DNA from: Protula sp. h YS-2021
Lineage: Eukaryota; Annelida; Polychaeta; Sabellida; Serpulidae
Reading direction: 5' to 3'
Length of the DNA stretch: 64,000 bases
NCBI GenBank assembly: GCA_949752745.1
Contig: OX457033.1
Span: 18,019,907 to 18,083,906, forward strand
Part shown: piece after piece, positions 27,301-48,480 of the stretch
Layout of the letters: each line of letters opens with the position of its first letter
Position numbering within the stretch: the stretch's first letter is position 1
Program-made: the position numbers and the translations under genes
The notes under the pieces: model-generated
The model's input: the letters and a program-made list of their open reading frames with translations, nothing else
What the model was told of the DNA's origin: nothing
The model's database searches: none

Positions 27301-28740
27301 AGTTTAGAAACAGACAAAATCTTCTGATTTTCTGAGAGATTGTTCCGTAATTTTAGTTACGGATTGGAAATATCTTCTTATTTTCTGTGGTAGTTTTAAA
27401 GCGAAAACTAATAATCGTGATTTTACGGCAATTTTGTGTTTGAAAATGTGCTTTTGTTTATGAAAACCAACCTTGTGTGTATAACCACGGTGTGGGCTCT
27501 GTGCCTATGTGAGTGGATGTGGACTTCGGGTGACATGTCCCGATGCTATTGTTGTCAGCTAAGACTCATTCACGCTGTCGACAGGTGCCGGGCGATGGGG
27601 AAGAGGATGCCATTGGTTATCTACAGAGCGCTGACGCCACTCAGTCAGCCGTGGCCAGCATCCCGACAGACGAACCCGCAATACAAGTAATGCTCTTCTT
27701 CAACGCTCTCTTTCTTTGAAAATTTACTATCTTTTAACATTCTGACTTGCACATTCGACCTTTTGTTGAATCGAAAGGATTTATCTACGTCAGCAACTGT
27801 TCGCATTTATGTAGTCTGAGAACAGTTACATCGTTTCTTTGCAGTGACGCGTTTAAATTAACCACTATCTTTGTTTGGGAGATGTTTTTTTTAAGTATGG
27901 TAATTGTGTTGGCAGGTGCGCACGGTTACGCCTCCAGTACAACAGTCGGACATTGTGATCAACCAATCACAAGTCGTCTCTCAGACGGTGATGGACCAAT
28001 CACAAGTCGCCCAGTCCAGGGTAGCTGTCAGCCAGCCACAGATCGATGTGTCACAATACCGTGCAATTACCATGTCAGACGGCAAGGGAGGTACTGTTCG
28101 CAAGATAGTACGCCTTGTGCAGAAAGACAGTACACCCGTCGCTACACAGGGCAGTACCCAGAAAGGTACTTCCGCCACTCAAGGAGCTCCCTCTGGAGTG
28201 TTTGGCCAACAGATTGCCGTTTCCGGTACGTCACAGGTCATCACACAGCCAGGCGTGTCGGCCCCCACCCAGCCGACGACAATCGTGCGTCGCGTTGTGA
28301 CGGGTTTGGGCCAGCCTCAGCAGCAGGTGGTGCGACGCGTCGTCCAGATCGTCAGCTCACAGCCGAGCACACAGACGGCCGTGCAGCGCGCCGTACCCGC
28401 CGCCGCCTCCTCCCGCGTCATCACCGTGCCCGCACCGCCCAACCAACAGCAGCAGGTCATACGTGTCGCTGCCAACCAGTCGCGTAGCAACCCTGTGGCC
28501 GTTGGAGGATATCCGGTTGGTAGGGGCAGGCCGCTAAGAGCAGCCGCTCCGGCCATTCTACGCCGCCCAGGAAGCGGGGTGGCGCAGATACGGGTCGGGA
28601 CGCCCCAAGTTCGAACCGTCGTGTCAGGGACCCCTACCGCTTCGTCTAATGTGATACGCATTGCTGCGGCAAGCAACCAATCACCAGTGAACACGGTCAC
28701 CCTAGTAACACGGCAAGGTCACAATGGTACACAGCAGTAA
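13177..28740 (+). CDS. Multi-C2H2 zinc finger protein, 24 coding exons, about 2183 aa
   Basis: Coding exons: 13177-13357, 13889-14073, 14367-14469, 14671-14804, 15000-15143, 16442-16562, 16858-18139, 18311-18425, 18821-18960, 19274-19479, 19829-19947, 20638-20772, 21845-21963, 22204-22388, 22649-22715, 23340-23540, 23680-23820, 24203-24350, 24688-24830, 24998-26505, 26769-26897, 27151-27269, 27585-27686, 27916-28740. All introns are GT-AG, and the lengths sum to 6552 nt with one open frame. The ATG at 13177 is chosen because an in-frame TAA lies at 13156. Residues 1-289 hold an unrecognised N-terminal region with a Cys cluster (YPCLECGFIKRSGCLC). Residues 290-716 are acidic, Ser/Glu/Lys-rich and disordered. 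About eleven C2H2 fingers lie at 717-1145, for example CHFC...H-x3-H across exons 9/10 and CQVC...H-x4-H across exons 12/13. A Lys-rich basic segment (KKKKKGKKKW) and predicted helix follow at 1146-1289, then Gln/Ser-rich disordered tails. It is probably a nuclear DNA- or chromatin-binding protein; this is inferred from the fingers. I cannot name an orthologue. Confidence 0.85.
13493..13764. mobile_element. 272-bp MITE with CAGGGTTGAG ends, in zinc finger intron 1
   Basis: CAGGGTTGAG at the left and CTCAACCCTG at the right form inverted ends, flanked by TATAG on both sides. Inner inverted segments with GGTCGCCCGGA-like motifs (GGCGACCAACTTT and its complement) extend the hairpin. It carries no coding sequence. 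Confidence 0.8.
15306..16353. mobile_element. Terminal-array transposon 2 (1048 bp, 8-bp target duplication TTAGTAAC)
   Basis: TTAGTAAC at 15298-15305 is repeated at 16354-16361. The left end carries about seven copies of GGTCAAATCGCCCAAAA (15314-15460); the right end carries reversed copies (16178-16348). The core holds a 136-bp duplication (15593 and 15729) and repeats of ATGCAATTGAGAATTTGAAAG. It sits in intron 5 of the zinc finger gene and has no transposase. Confidence 0.88.
16768..16821. repeat. (GA)n microsatellite in zinc finger intron 6
   Basis: A GA dinucleotide run with a short poly-A interruption, 37 bp upstream of the exon 7 acceptor. Confidence 0.95.
20773..21278 (+). repeat. 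31-bp minisatellite beginning at the exon 12 splice donor, about 16 copies
   Basis: The exon ends TGTCAG at 20772 and the intron opens GTGAGGGGGGTGTTAGGTAA, which then repeats every 31 bp to about 21278. Each unit carries two donor-like sites, CCG|GTGAGG and TTAG|GTAAGG. Variation between copies is low in the middle of the array. Confidence 0.93.
21350..21472. repeat. CT-rich simple repeat in zinc finger intron 12
   Basis: CT dinucleotide and CTCC-rich tract between the 31-bp array and the next exon. Confidence 0.9.
22850..23325. repeat. Tandem repeat of about 155 bp, three copies, in zinc finger intron 15
   Basis: The segment ending TTAATGTTTAGGGGCCATAAG occurs at 22998 and 23151, and a third partial copy ends near 23315. 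Each copy includes GTGACGTCAC-like and TCTTCCATGCGT motifs separated by C runs. The array ends about 15 bp before the exon 16 acceptor tract. Confidence 0.8.
24351..24500 (+). repeat. 42-bp tandem repeat beginning at the exon 18 splice donor
   Basis: The donor GTAGG at 24351 is repeated at 24387, 24429 and 24471 (spacings 36, 42, 42). Each unit also contains TACAGCAGGTGCTCGCTAA. The first base of the intron is the first base of the first unit. Confidence 0.9.
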
Positions 28741-28907
28741 CAAATAATAAACGATACAGTTAAAGAAACAAAATGATGTGTGAAAGTCTTTATCACGAAC
28801 AATCGTGAATTACTTGGTGTTTGTTAATATAAAAGGGAAGGAACTTGTTGTTATCTTAATTTTCATCTCGTGTGTAATCGTTACTAGGCGATATGTGTCA
28901 TATTTTC

Positions 28908-28913
28908 AATAAA
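28908..28913 (+). terminator. Polyadenylation signal of the zinc finger gene
   Basis: AATAAA lies 167 nt after the TAA stop at 28738-28740, in AT-rich sequence. A second AATAAA lies near 30090 and could serve a longer 3' UTR. Confidence 0.55.
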
Positions 28914-30339
28914 CACCTTCGTGTAAAATATCCTGTGTAAATGTGTGTCACGTTATTTTGCAGATATTTCTCTTCCCTGTTTGGTGATGTTTACTTGTTC
29001 GGCACCTGCTTAAAAACAGTGCTTGATTTTTTTCCTCTTATTTGAAAATGAAATACTAATGGCCCAATGAATTGTATCATGATCGGTGTTGACACAAGGA
29101 TTAAGACAATAACGGGGTATTTATTTTTGTTACTAAATGCGTTAAACGAAAATTGCTTGTTGGTGGGATCTTTCGTTAGTACATTTCTTTGTTTTCTACG
29201 TAACTGGGCAGTTTGTAAATAAAATACCCTAAAATACTGCTTGGGGCAGCTTCTTTCTTTGGCTGTCGCTTAAGAAACACAACAAATTGTAGGGAACTTG
29301 TAAATAACCTTTGGTTGTAAATTTGAATTTATATCATGTAACTGAAAAGGGTGGATTTATTACTGTGTACTTCGCTTCACGTTTCTGATTTTAATTTCAG
29401 TGGTGAAGTGATTCGCCTCGTTGAATAGGGACACATCCAAAGCTTGCTACGCTCTTTGAAGTTACGTGTGTGGTCTGTTCACGAATTCCGGCAGTGGTGT
29501 GAATTGCCCGCTCTTATTAGGACAATTATGATTATTTACAGAAAATATTTCAAAGACCCGCACTTAACAGAAAGCAACGGCGAATGTTTGTATTGATACG
29601 TTAATATATAATATATATATATATATATATAACTGAAATTTGCAGTCCTTCCCAACTTTCCTGTCGCATGTAATTATGCAATATAAGCAAGCAAACATGG
29701 CGAGAGTGTAAAAGAACCCTTCTAGTTTAAAAAAAAAACGCTGGTATATGTAGTGGTTGTAGCGGCCACTTGTTGGGTGTGTTGGGAATCGGGCGCTGTG
29801 TTGGATCGGACATTTGGTGTACCTTCTCCATGAAAAGAAATGGAAGTCATTCGAAGACCTTGTTACAGTGCTTGGATAAATTGAATGGCCTTTCACTGAT
29901 GATTGCTACCGGGTTTAATTAGTTTAAAAATTGATCTCAAGGCAAATTGATTCGGTTTAAACACCAAGCCAGACTGGTGGGCGATAATGTGTATTTTGAG
30001 CGATAATGTGTGTTGTGGCAGTCAGTGCATTTACTTTGATTTTGACTTGTAAAATATATGTTATTTATTAACTTGTACATAGTGTAGAAATAAAGAGAAC
30101 TTCAAATGTAGCGATCACATGGGCGTTTTCTTTGTGTATTCTGGTTGAAAGGATGAATCTGACACTCGTTCATGCTGTAGATGCCTTCCTTAAGGAACGC
30201 AAAACGAAACTTATTGTAAAATCCTGCTTAGTATTCCTATCATCTCAAAAGAAAGAATATTTGGAAAGCCCTGGTGGCAATAAGCAGTTAAACAAGCCAT
30301 TGTATTTAAAGTATGATACTTTATTTTGAGGAAAGTCAG
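28914..30339. other. Region downstream of the zinc finger gene
   Basis: AT-rich, no supported gene. It contains a short AT run at 29610-29630 and a possible distal AATAAA near 30090. Confidence 0.45.
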
Positions 30340-30379
30340 AAATGATACTTTATTGATACTTTATTTGGATGTTGATACT

Positions 30380-30935
30380 TTTTGATACTTTTTCGTCCCC
30401 CGTCGCCGCGGCACGTGCGGAGAGGGGGACTTAGAAAACTCTCGTTGTCCAACTGTCCGTCCGTCTGTCCCCAACCAGTGCCCCCACTTTTGTACGCGCG
30501 ATTACTCAGTCGCGTTTCACCGCAGGCCTTTAATTTTTTGTGGGAAGTAACAACATAGGTTGGAGTTGTGCGACCAGACGATATTTTTGTATTTGACCAA
30601 AAATTGACGAAACTGTGAAACTTCAAACTTGACCAAATTTTTTTTTGTTGTTTGGGGGTACTGTGCCGGCACTTTTGTACGCGTAATTTCTCAGTTATTC
30701 TGCACGGCAGCCTTTTGAGTTTTTATGGAGCGAAAAAATATATATTGCGATTGTGCGACGGGATTGTTTTGGGATTTCACCAAAAATTGACTCAACTGCG
30801 AAACTTCCAACATGACCAAAATTTCTGTTTGTGGAGGCACGATGCTGCCACTTTTGTTCACTGACCAAAATTCCGTCCACCATCCTCCTGCTTTTTTACG
30901 TGCGATTTTTCAGTAAGCTTTTGACCGAAGGAGTG
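30380..30935. repeat. Tandem repeat of about 180 bp with CACTTTTGTACGCG motif
   Basis: Related copies begin at about 30482 and 30667, with a shorter third from about 30845. Shared features are CACTTTTGTACGCG, TTTCTCAGT, a GTGCGAC segment and GACCAAAAATTGAC. A GC-rich stem-like piece (CGTCCCCCGTCGCCGCGG) precedes them. They look like a dispersed repeat family with unknown class. Confidence 0.65.
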
Positions 30936-31059
30936 TACTTTCAGATACTTTCGGCGGCGGACTATGATCAGTTTCAGTGATATACTTGTTAACTTTTGTT
31001 TTGCCTATTTTTTTTATTTCTGATAACGCTCCTTGAAAATTACATATTTTTCTCAATTT

Positions 31060-31390
31060 TGGTCGAAGGTCGGGTGCGTAAGTGTCCATCTGGCTATTAC
31101 TTTTTTTGGCAAATCGCCAAAAATAAGCGAAATATTGGCGAAAAAGCATTTTTTTCCTGGAAATTGTTAAATAACGCCATGAAAATAACCTTATTTCCTT
31201 GTAATTTTATGTAATAGTGGCACATATTACTACAAATGTTGGTCAAAACGCAATAAAAACGTACATCTTCCTGTGGTTTAAATGGGAACGTGCATAAAAG
31301 TGTCCACCTAGCTATTCTTTCTTTTTTTTTTGGCTATTCGCCAAAAATTGGTCGAAATATTGGCGATGAATTTTTTTTTGCGAAAACTCG
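31060..31390. repeat. Direct repeat with GGCNNNTCGCCAAAAAT motifs, two copies
   Basis: The phrase AAGTGTCCA-CT-GCTATT followed by TTGGC, TCGCCAAAAAT and GAAATATTGGCGA occurs at about 31080 and 31300. This suggests a tandem or tail-to-head repeat of about 225 bp. Confidence 0.6.
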
Positions 31391-31399
31391 ATGTTTAAG

Positions 31400-32510
31400 G
31401 CCAGCTGTCATTAATAATAACAACAATATGAAAGAAAACGGTCCTGAATTAAGTGTACATCAAAGTGTGTACCGTTTTATTTTGAACATCTGACAAACCA
31501 ATAAAGAGGTACATCAGTCTTCTGCATCAGTTTTGACAAAACATCGAAGTTCTTTTCTTCAAGCAATTCCAATATTCAGAATAGTTACATGAAGATAGTA
31601 AGTCTTCCATAATTTACGTACAACTGTACTGAACAAAATGTATAAGTAACTTGCAGTTTTATACAGAAAAAAACCCAGCTAAAACAGCCACCACATGTCG
31701 TATGATAAAATACAGGTTTTCCTTTGCAGTATGACCTCTTTCCAACTTTCTGACGCAAGCGTTGGTGAAAACCGCAAGCAACGTGAGTACCGCGTTTTAA
31801 TCTTTGAGAATTTTTCAACAGACAATATTTACCTCGGATTTAATCAAAAGGAAGCACACATCTTGTACAGAGGGTTCACATCTATTGTTGCTTCCCGATC
31901 ACAACAGATTTAGTAGGCCTCGATATATACTATATAACTCTTAGTTATGATTGGGCAGCATTAGAAGATGACCTTCTGCACAAATGTCTGATGTCAACAC
32001 GTCGTTACGTCACGGCGTTACCAAGCAACGAAATTTTCCAAACACCACCCGCCTCTAACAGCAGCACATAAAGGAGTAACAGAGTGGATTTTTCGCACAA
32101 CGCTGGGTGAAAGTTTTGGCCGGTAGGTTAGACTAGATTTTCGTAAGCTATAGCAGTGAACTCTGAATATATCATCTACTTCTGTTATACCAGTCTATGT
32201 TTCTTCGTTTCATATAACAAAAACGATTTCTCCGGTTTAGCTACTCATGGCAAACATTGCAAAAATGTGAGTTAAGATTTAGAGAGAGGCATTTGTATAT
32301 CAACGAGAAAATCAATGCCATATTTAAACAGCCACAAGTCACGTGCAACAGAAGTAAAGGCGGAAGTAAAAGCTGTTCCACCATTTGTACACTCAGTGAC
32401 GCATCGTCCTCTAACTAGAACAAGAATTTCAGATACAACAAGTCTTTGTCACCCCTAAAACTGTCGCTAAAATTACGAATCTAATAACACACATGCCAGC
32501 TACGGTTATA
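31400..32510. other. Intergenic, no supported gene
   Basis: AT-rich with short open frames lacking motif or splice support. I see nothing else. Confidence 0.45.
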
Positions 32511-32512
32511 AG

Positions 32513-32966
32513 AGGGTTCGTAGCGAAAAGTGAGTTTCAGATTCAAGACTTTTCAAGACAGCTGAGACTTTTTTCAAGACAGTTTCAAGATTTGTTCAAA
32601 ACTTTTAAAACTTTTTGGAAATAGTTTAACCTACGTTTTATTGATTTATTTCAAGAATTTAAACACATTACTGATACTTTGCACATCTAATAACAGTTAC
32701 TCTTTTTACCACAATATCACAGCTTTTCCTCGATATCAATTTCATCTGACATTTTCTTTTTTACCGTTGCAGTGTCGAGAAGGCGCGAAAAAATATATAG
32801 AACACACGAATTTCATAAACATATTTCACACCATATTGCATTTCCTAATTCAAGACTTTTCTGCCAAAATTCAAGATTCCAGGTACCAAAATTCAATTCC
32901 AGGTGCCTTGAGAGGATGTGGCAAATTCAAGATTTTTCAAGACTTTTAAAGAATGCTACGAACCCT
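32513..32966. mobile_element. 454-bp element with AGGGTTCGTAGC inverted ends
   Basis: AGGGTTCGTAGC at the left and GCTACGAACCCT at the right are perfect 12-bp inverted ends. TTATAAG and CTATAAG flank the two sides. The interior is rich in TTCAAGACTTTT repeats in direct and inverted order near both ends. No coding sequence. Confidence 0.75.
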
Positions 32967-34330
32967 GCTATAAGTAATTATCACAATTATGTAGTCATTC
33001 TACAAATATAAAACCAATATCTTAAAATATCTAATTTTAATTATATGTGCCATATCTCCAAAAATAGTTGACCGCCTGCTTGAATTGTGACTTTCATTGC
33101 AATATATGAAATTAAAAGCGCGATCGATCAAATTCGATCAAAATCTTTGGAGCTATTCATGTACAATTCTATTTTTATGGGTTACCTGAAATAAATTTCA
33201 CTAAAAAAACATCTCTGTAAAACCGAAAAGGGGGAAAAACTCATCACCCATTAGTCGGCTTTACTTCAGTGTAAACAACGACAGCTTAAACCAGTTCAGT
33301 ACTAGTATGGACCACTATGGCGGTGGTTGTATGCATAACAGTACAGAACGATTACCAAATCTCTTTCTAACAACGATCAACGAATTTGGAGAAAAAGAAA
33401 AAACTGAATAGCACTATCGAATAACGAGCATCAATCTACGACTTCATAACAAGTCAGTAAGGATGGGAGGGGGAGGGTGGCATAGAGTCCAGCTCTAGAA
33501 TTAAGAAACCCGGGGTGACAGTGGACGACTGACTATTCCATTCCAAAGCTGATCGTCACTGTGGACGAAGATAAACACTTCATGTAAGTTATACACGAAA
33601 CTAACAAATGCAATTTTCCTCGTTAAGTTCAACACGTCATATAAGAGAGTGTATCGGCAAATGCACCCATTGGCAACATAGCCCCTCGAAACAGAAACAA
33701 GTTGGCAAATCAGCATGTTTATGCCCGTTTGCAGCAATGGAAAATATGGCTGCTTACACACGGCAGTGAAGTAAAAAAAATCACTGCGACAATCATCAAC
33801 GAAGAGTCCCTTGTTAAGACTACGCATTTGCCATTGTTCACCGGGTGCTGATTCAGTTCGACTCGTGTGATTTTTCTAGCGCTTTAGATTCTCGCTTGAC
33901 ACATAAAAGAACGTCAGTAAATGCTTCTTGCCGACATACGCAGCCAGACATCCTCCCACTGAAACGAAAAAAAGTTATAGAAGAGCGTCGAAAAACAAAT
34001 CAAAACTGAAATGCATTAAAAAAAGCAGTGGCATGGAGGCTCGGTTAACGCATTGTGCTTTTTGCCCCCCGCCCCCCCCCCCCCACCAACCCCAACCTTT
34101 TATTTCTGAAGCCCATTGCGCTCACTTCCATTTCAAATCTTTTTTATTCGCTCATTCCCAACTAAAAACATCACTGATTTTCGAACATTTCACCAAACAG
34201 CACACAAATCTGAAGCGTGGCTCTAGCTAACTACAACGCAACCAAACCTACTACTTATTGTAAGCACAACGCACAGCCGTGAAAGTCCAGGCGCAGATAG
34301 TTCACAGCAACTTTTGCAGAATCACTCAAG
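32967..34330. other. Intergenic, no supported gene
   Basis: AT-rich sequence with a poly-C tract near 34065-34083. A minus-strand frame at 33501-33827 lacks motifs. It could hold a further exon of the small gene at 34352-35919, but I cannot show one. Confidence 0.4.
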
Positions 34331-34351
34331 AGGCAAGCACCTATACTTTAT

Positions 34352-35919
34352 TTACTTACTGAGGGGCAATATGAGTGGTTTTCTTTGCAAAATTGTCGGC
34401 AGTCGGTCCCTCCAATGGACACCTACCGCCGCCGAGCCACTTCCGCCTGTGACAAAATATATGAAGCAGCTTAAAAACTACATTCACACAGACTCTGTCT
34501 CTTCTACCCTGCAAAACTCTGAACAAAACTGCTCAAGACATGTAAAAAAAAAGCCCATATCTTGAAAGTTACAGAACAAAACAAAATGAGGGGATATATC
34601 TAGCGACTGGGGTACCGATCAGGTAAATCATCCATGGAAAACGACTTATCCTTACTAATAAAAAAATTCCCGTTTAAAAAAAAAATCATGAAACTGAAAC
34701 CAGAGAATCTACTTACTGCTACAAAATAAAATCTCATATTTCAAGTGACACTAATCAACTGACCCAGCATAAATAGTCCCAGTGCAGCAAAATTCAGGCG
34801 TGTCTGTTGATCTTCCGGGCTTTCTCCCATACCAGCCTGTAAATAAAAATAGTTCTTTATTCATTAGTTTCTTAATTACATCACGTAACTAGACATAAAT
34901 CAAACGTATTTGGGAGGAACATTCGCCTCGCAAAAAAGCTCCGTGCTGATAATTTTTTAGTTCGACTAAGTGCTTTTTTATGCACTAAATACGATCATAA
35001 GCGTTTTCTTGCACGCACAGAAAAGGTAAAACCGAAACGTATTTGTAGCTCATTTTATTTGGAAGATACTTATATCAATAAATATTTAAAATAATATTGT
35101 TAAATTTACTCAATATTTACGGCTGGGCAACTTTATTTGAAGCAATACTATGGCCTCCAACGATTGACTCCATCATCACTATTAGATGCCCAAAATTAGA
35201 CGACTTAAAATAGGTTGAATTCGGAAGTTGCCAGGAATCATGCCCTGAGCATACAGCTCTGAGGATTGTTGTATCATTTTCCTAGTGTCTGCCGCATCGA
35301 TGATATACGAGGGAGAGGAGATAGAATTGGTTAGAGTAGATCGTAACTGGTGACAACAAAATGTTCAATTCTAACAAAACTTCATAAGCCCGATGCAAAT
35401 GTTCCATCTCTTTCGACGTAGATATTCCCCCATTTTGCGATACTTGACAAATAAAAATGGTTTTCATCTGTGGGAGATGGTCTTTTCAGTTTCACCAGTT
35501 TCGATCTACTGTAGCCATTCGTACTCCTCCCCCTCGTATACGGATAACAGGCTAATATTACATCGTCATTCCTAGTTTTCCAATGACTTTCTGTTCAGTT
35601 TAAGATTCAAGCCTGTAATTAAACGCAGCATAAGTGCTAGTTGCATCATCGTCCACATTTATCTCTTATCACCCTCAAATTCAAAGAAGGGAAAAGAACA
35701 AAATTAGCGATAATTGTTTTTAATATTCCCGATTTCGCAATGATTCATTCGCCATCTAGTGGCAGAAATAGGAACACAGGTCAAATGCCCTTTTCTTGAA
35801 GTCTTTACTTAGAGAAGGGTGCATTCCAGTTTCAGAGTCTTCAAACACTTATGCATAAGTATATATGTTTGTATCGCAAATAAACAAGTGAATTTTCAAA
35901 AGTTATTTTCACTTACCAT
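34352..35919 (-). CDS. Candidate small membrane protein (about 56 aa), start codon at the end of exon 1
   Basis: Proposed coding exons: 35919-35917 (just the ATG, followed by a consensus GTAAGT donor), 34836-34764, 34446-34352 (TAA). The middle exon follows a good acceptor (TTATTTACAG). It reads AGMGESPEDQQTRLNFAAL then a hydrophobic stretch GLFML; the third exon continues GGSGSAAVGVHWRDRLP. The frame is preserved through all three pieces and an AATAAA overlaps the stop. The weak points are the middle donor (GTCAGT) and the short length. A perfect GTAAGT at 34359 means the last exon could instead splice onward. The gene would be divergent from ODAD3, with about 950 bp between starts, suggesting a shared promoter region. 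No family is recognised. Confidence 0.35.
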
Positions 35920-36865
35920 TATTGCATTTCATTTATATTAAGAGCATATTGACGAATTTTGTGAGTGATAATATATGATTCTCACAAGAACCAATTCTCA
36001 TAGGGCTATGTGTTTAGTTCCCGTTTATTTAAGCAGTTCAAAGGACTAACTATGCACAATAGACAACATAAGTGAGGTAGTTTTGTAAGATATTGCGCAA
36101 AAAAAATGTTCCGGTATGAAAAATATAAAAAAATAGTTCATGTTTGCAAAATAAGCAAGATCGCAAGAGTAATCTGGGACATCATACTCAAAGATTTGCG
36201 AAGAATGGTGAAACCACTTTTCTGCACCAGTTTCGTTCAGGGAGTAATCCCCTTTAGATTACTTGATGTCTTATTATTCTATAGTATGCGAATGACCGTG
36301 AATCCCACGCCGATTTACGAGCATTTGCCACCGAGAACGACGGGCATGAAACCCTACAGTGAGCGATAATGAAGTAAACACAATAGCACCTTTTAAAAAG
36401 GTGGTTTTCTGAAATAAAAAATAACATTCATTTTACTACCGATGAGGAAGATAAATTATCTGCAATTTTTTCCATTGTATGAGGTGCCATATCTCTGCAA
36501 AACGGTGCAGTCTCTACATGTTTTATTTCCGCGATTTTTGGCCTTGACCGATAAATTGTGCGATCGATTATAAATTTACTTACGGTTTCAAGTTATTGCA
36601 ACAAATGAGATTCAGTTTAAGTTGTTCAGTTTTCTTTTTATTCTTTTATTGAGTTAAAATTTCTTCTTTAACTATGTAAGTTCTTGTTTAAACTATACAA
36701 AGTTCTAAAGTAACTATGACGCAAACTAATCTGCAAACGTAATTGTTATCGTCACTTCACAAATGACCTGTATGTTGCGCGGCAACGACAAACTGTTTAC
36801 ACTTCTTTTTTATGTACATTTTCTAATATTAACAAAATAACAAATTATTGTAAAAAACATCAGAT
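35920..36865. promoter_or_regulatory. Divergent intergenic region upstream of ODAD3 and the small gene
   Basis: About 950 bp separate the two proposed start codons, which point away from each other. It would hold both 5' UTRs and promoters. No TATA box or ciliary RFX X-box could be assigned with confidence by eye. Confidence 0.3.
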
Positions 36866-47525
<10,660 letters not shown>

Positions 47526-47947
47526 TGCATAGGATGCTGCTAGCTAAAGCATTTTTCTGGGTATTAAAATTGGACTTCTTTTAACTGACAAATCTCTATA
47601 TTCCAAAATATTAATGTTGAATCCGAATTTTTCTCAAGTATCTGATACACATGTATATTAACCAGGGGTATTAAAAAATTAAACACGTTAAAATTTTGAA
47701 ATAAATAAAAACTGTGACTTGGGCTTAAACTAAGTAAACTGATTAGCTTTTCTGTAAAAGATTAGCTTGTGAACAGGATATAAGTGTCTTGACTTTTTTG
47801 TTATGTATTTATTACAGCTTTTATATTGTATATTTTCTTGTAAAAAAAGTTCACTTTTTTATATTTTATAGTCTTAAAATGATTTTTTTGTCTGTTAAAA
47901 TGTGTTTTTATGCTGTATATTTTTTAGCTATTCAACATTCAACAGAG

Positions 47948-47953
47948 AATAAA
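47948..47953 (+). terminator. Polyadenylation signal candidate for ODAD3
   Basis: AATAAA lies 423 nt after the ODAD3 stop. An earlier overlapping AATAAATAAA at 47700-47709 is an alternative. The neighbouring minus-strand gene ends convergently at 48481. Confidence 0.4.
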
Positions 47954-48082
47954 GGGAAGTCGTGAGTTTTATTTTTTATTGAATTAAGTGATCACTTTAT
48001 CGACCAGCAACAAAATAACCAGCTACTTTACAACAAAAATCGTAACCAGACATTTATACACTTATACAACACTTCATTATTG

Positions 48083-48245
<163 letters not shown>

Positions 48246-48391
48246 TTCTTCCTTTTTCTTCTAGCCCTCAACTGACCCCCCCCCCCAAGTAAGACACAAG
48301 CAAAAATAATTGCACATAAAAATCCGTACATTTACATCGGCCTTTCGCTGTTTATGAGTCTTTTCGGTGTGTTTGTTTTAAAGCTATAGTT

Positions 48392-48397
48392 TTTATT
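48392..48397 (-). terminator. Polyadenylation signal of the 633-aa gene
   Basis: TTTATT on the plus strand (AATAAA on the minus strand) lies 84 nt downstream of the stop at 48481-48483, the usual spacing for a short 3' UTR. Confidence 0.5.
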
Positions 48398-48480
48398 CAA
48401 TGAAAATGAGAAATAGAGTAACCCATTTTGTTGCTTTCGAATCGTCATAAAGCATGGATATTTTAGTTGAACGAGAATGT

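Noticed and set aside
27747..28487. 246-codon plus frame overlapping the last zinc finger exon
   Set aside because: Arg/Thr/Pro-rich shadow in another frame of exon 24, starting inside the intron.
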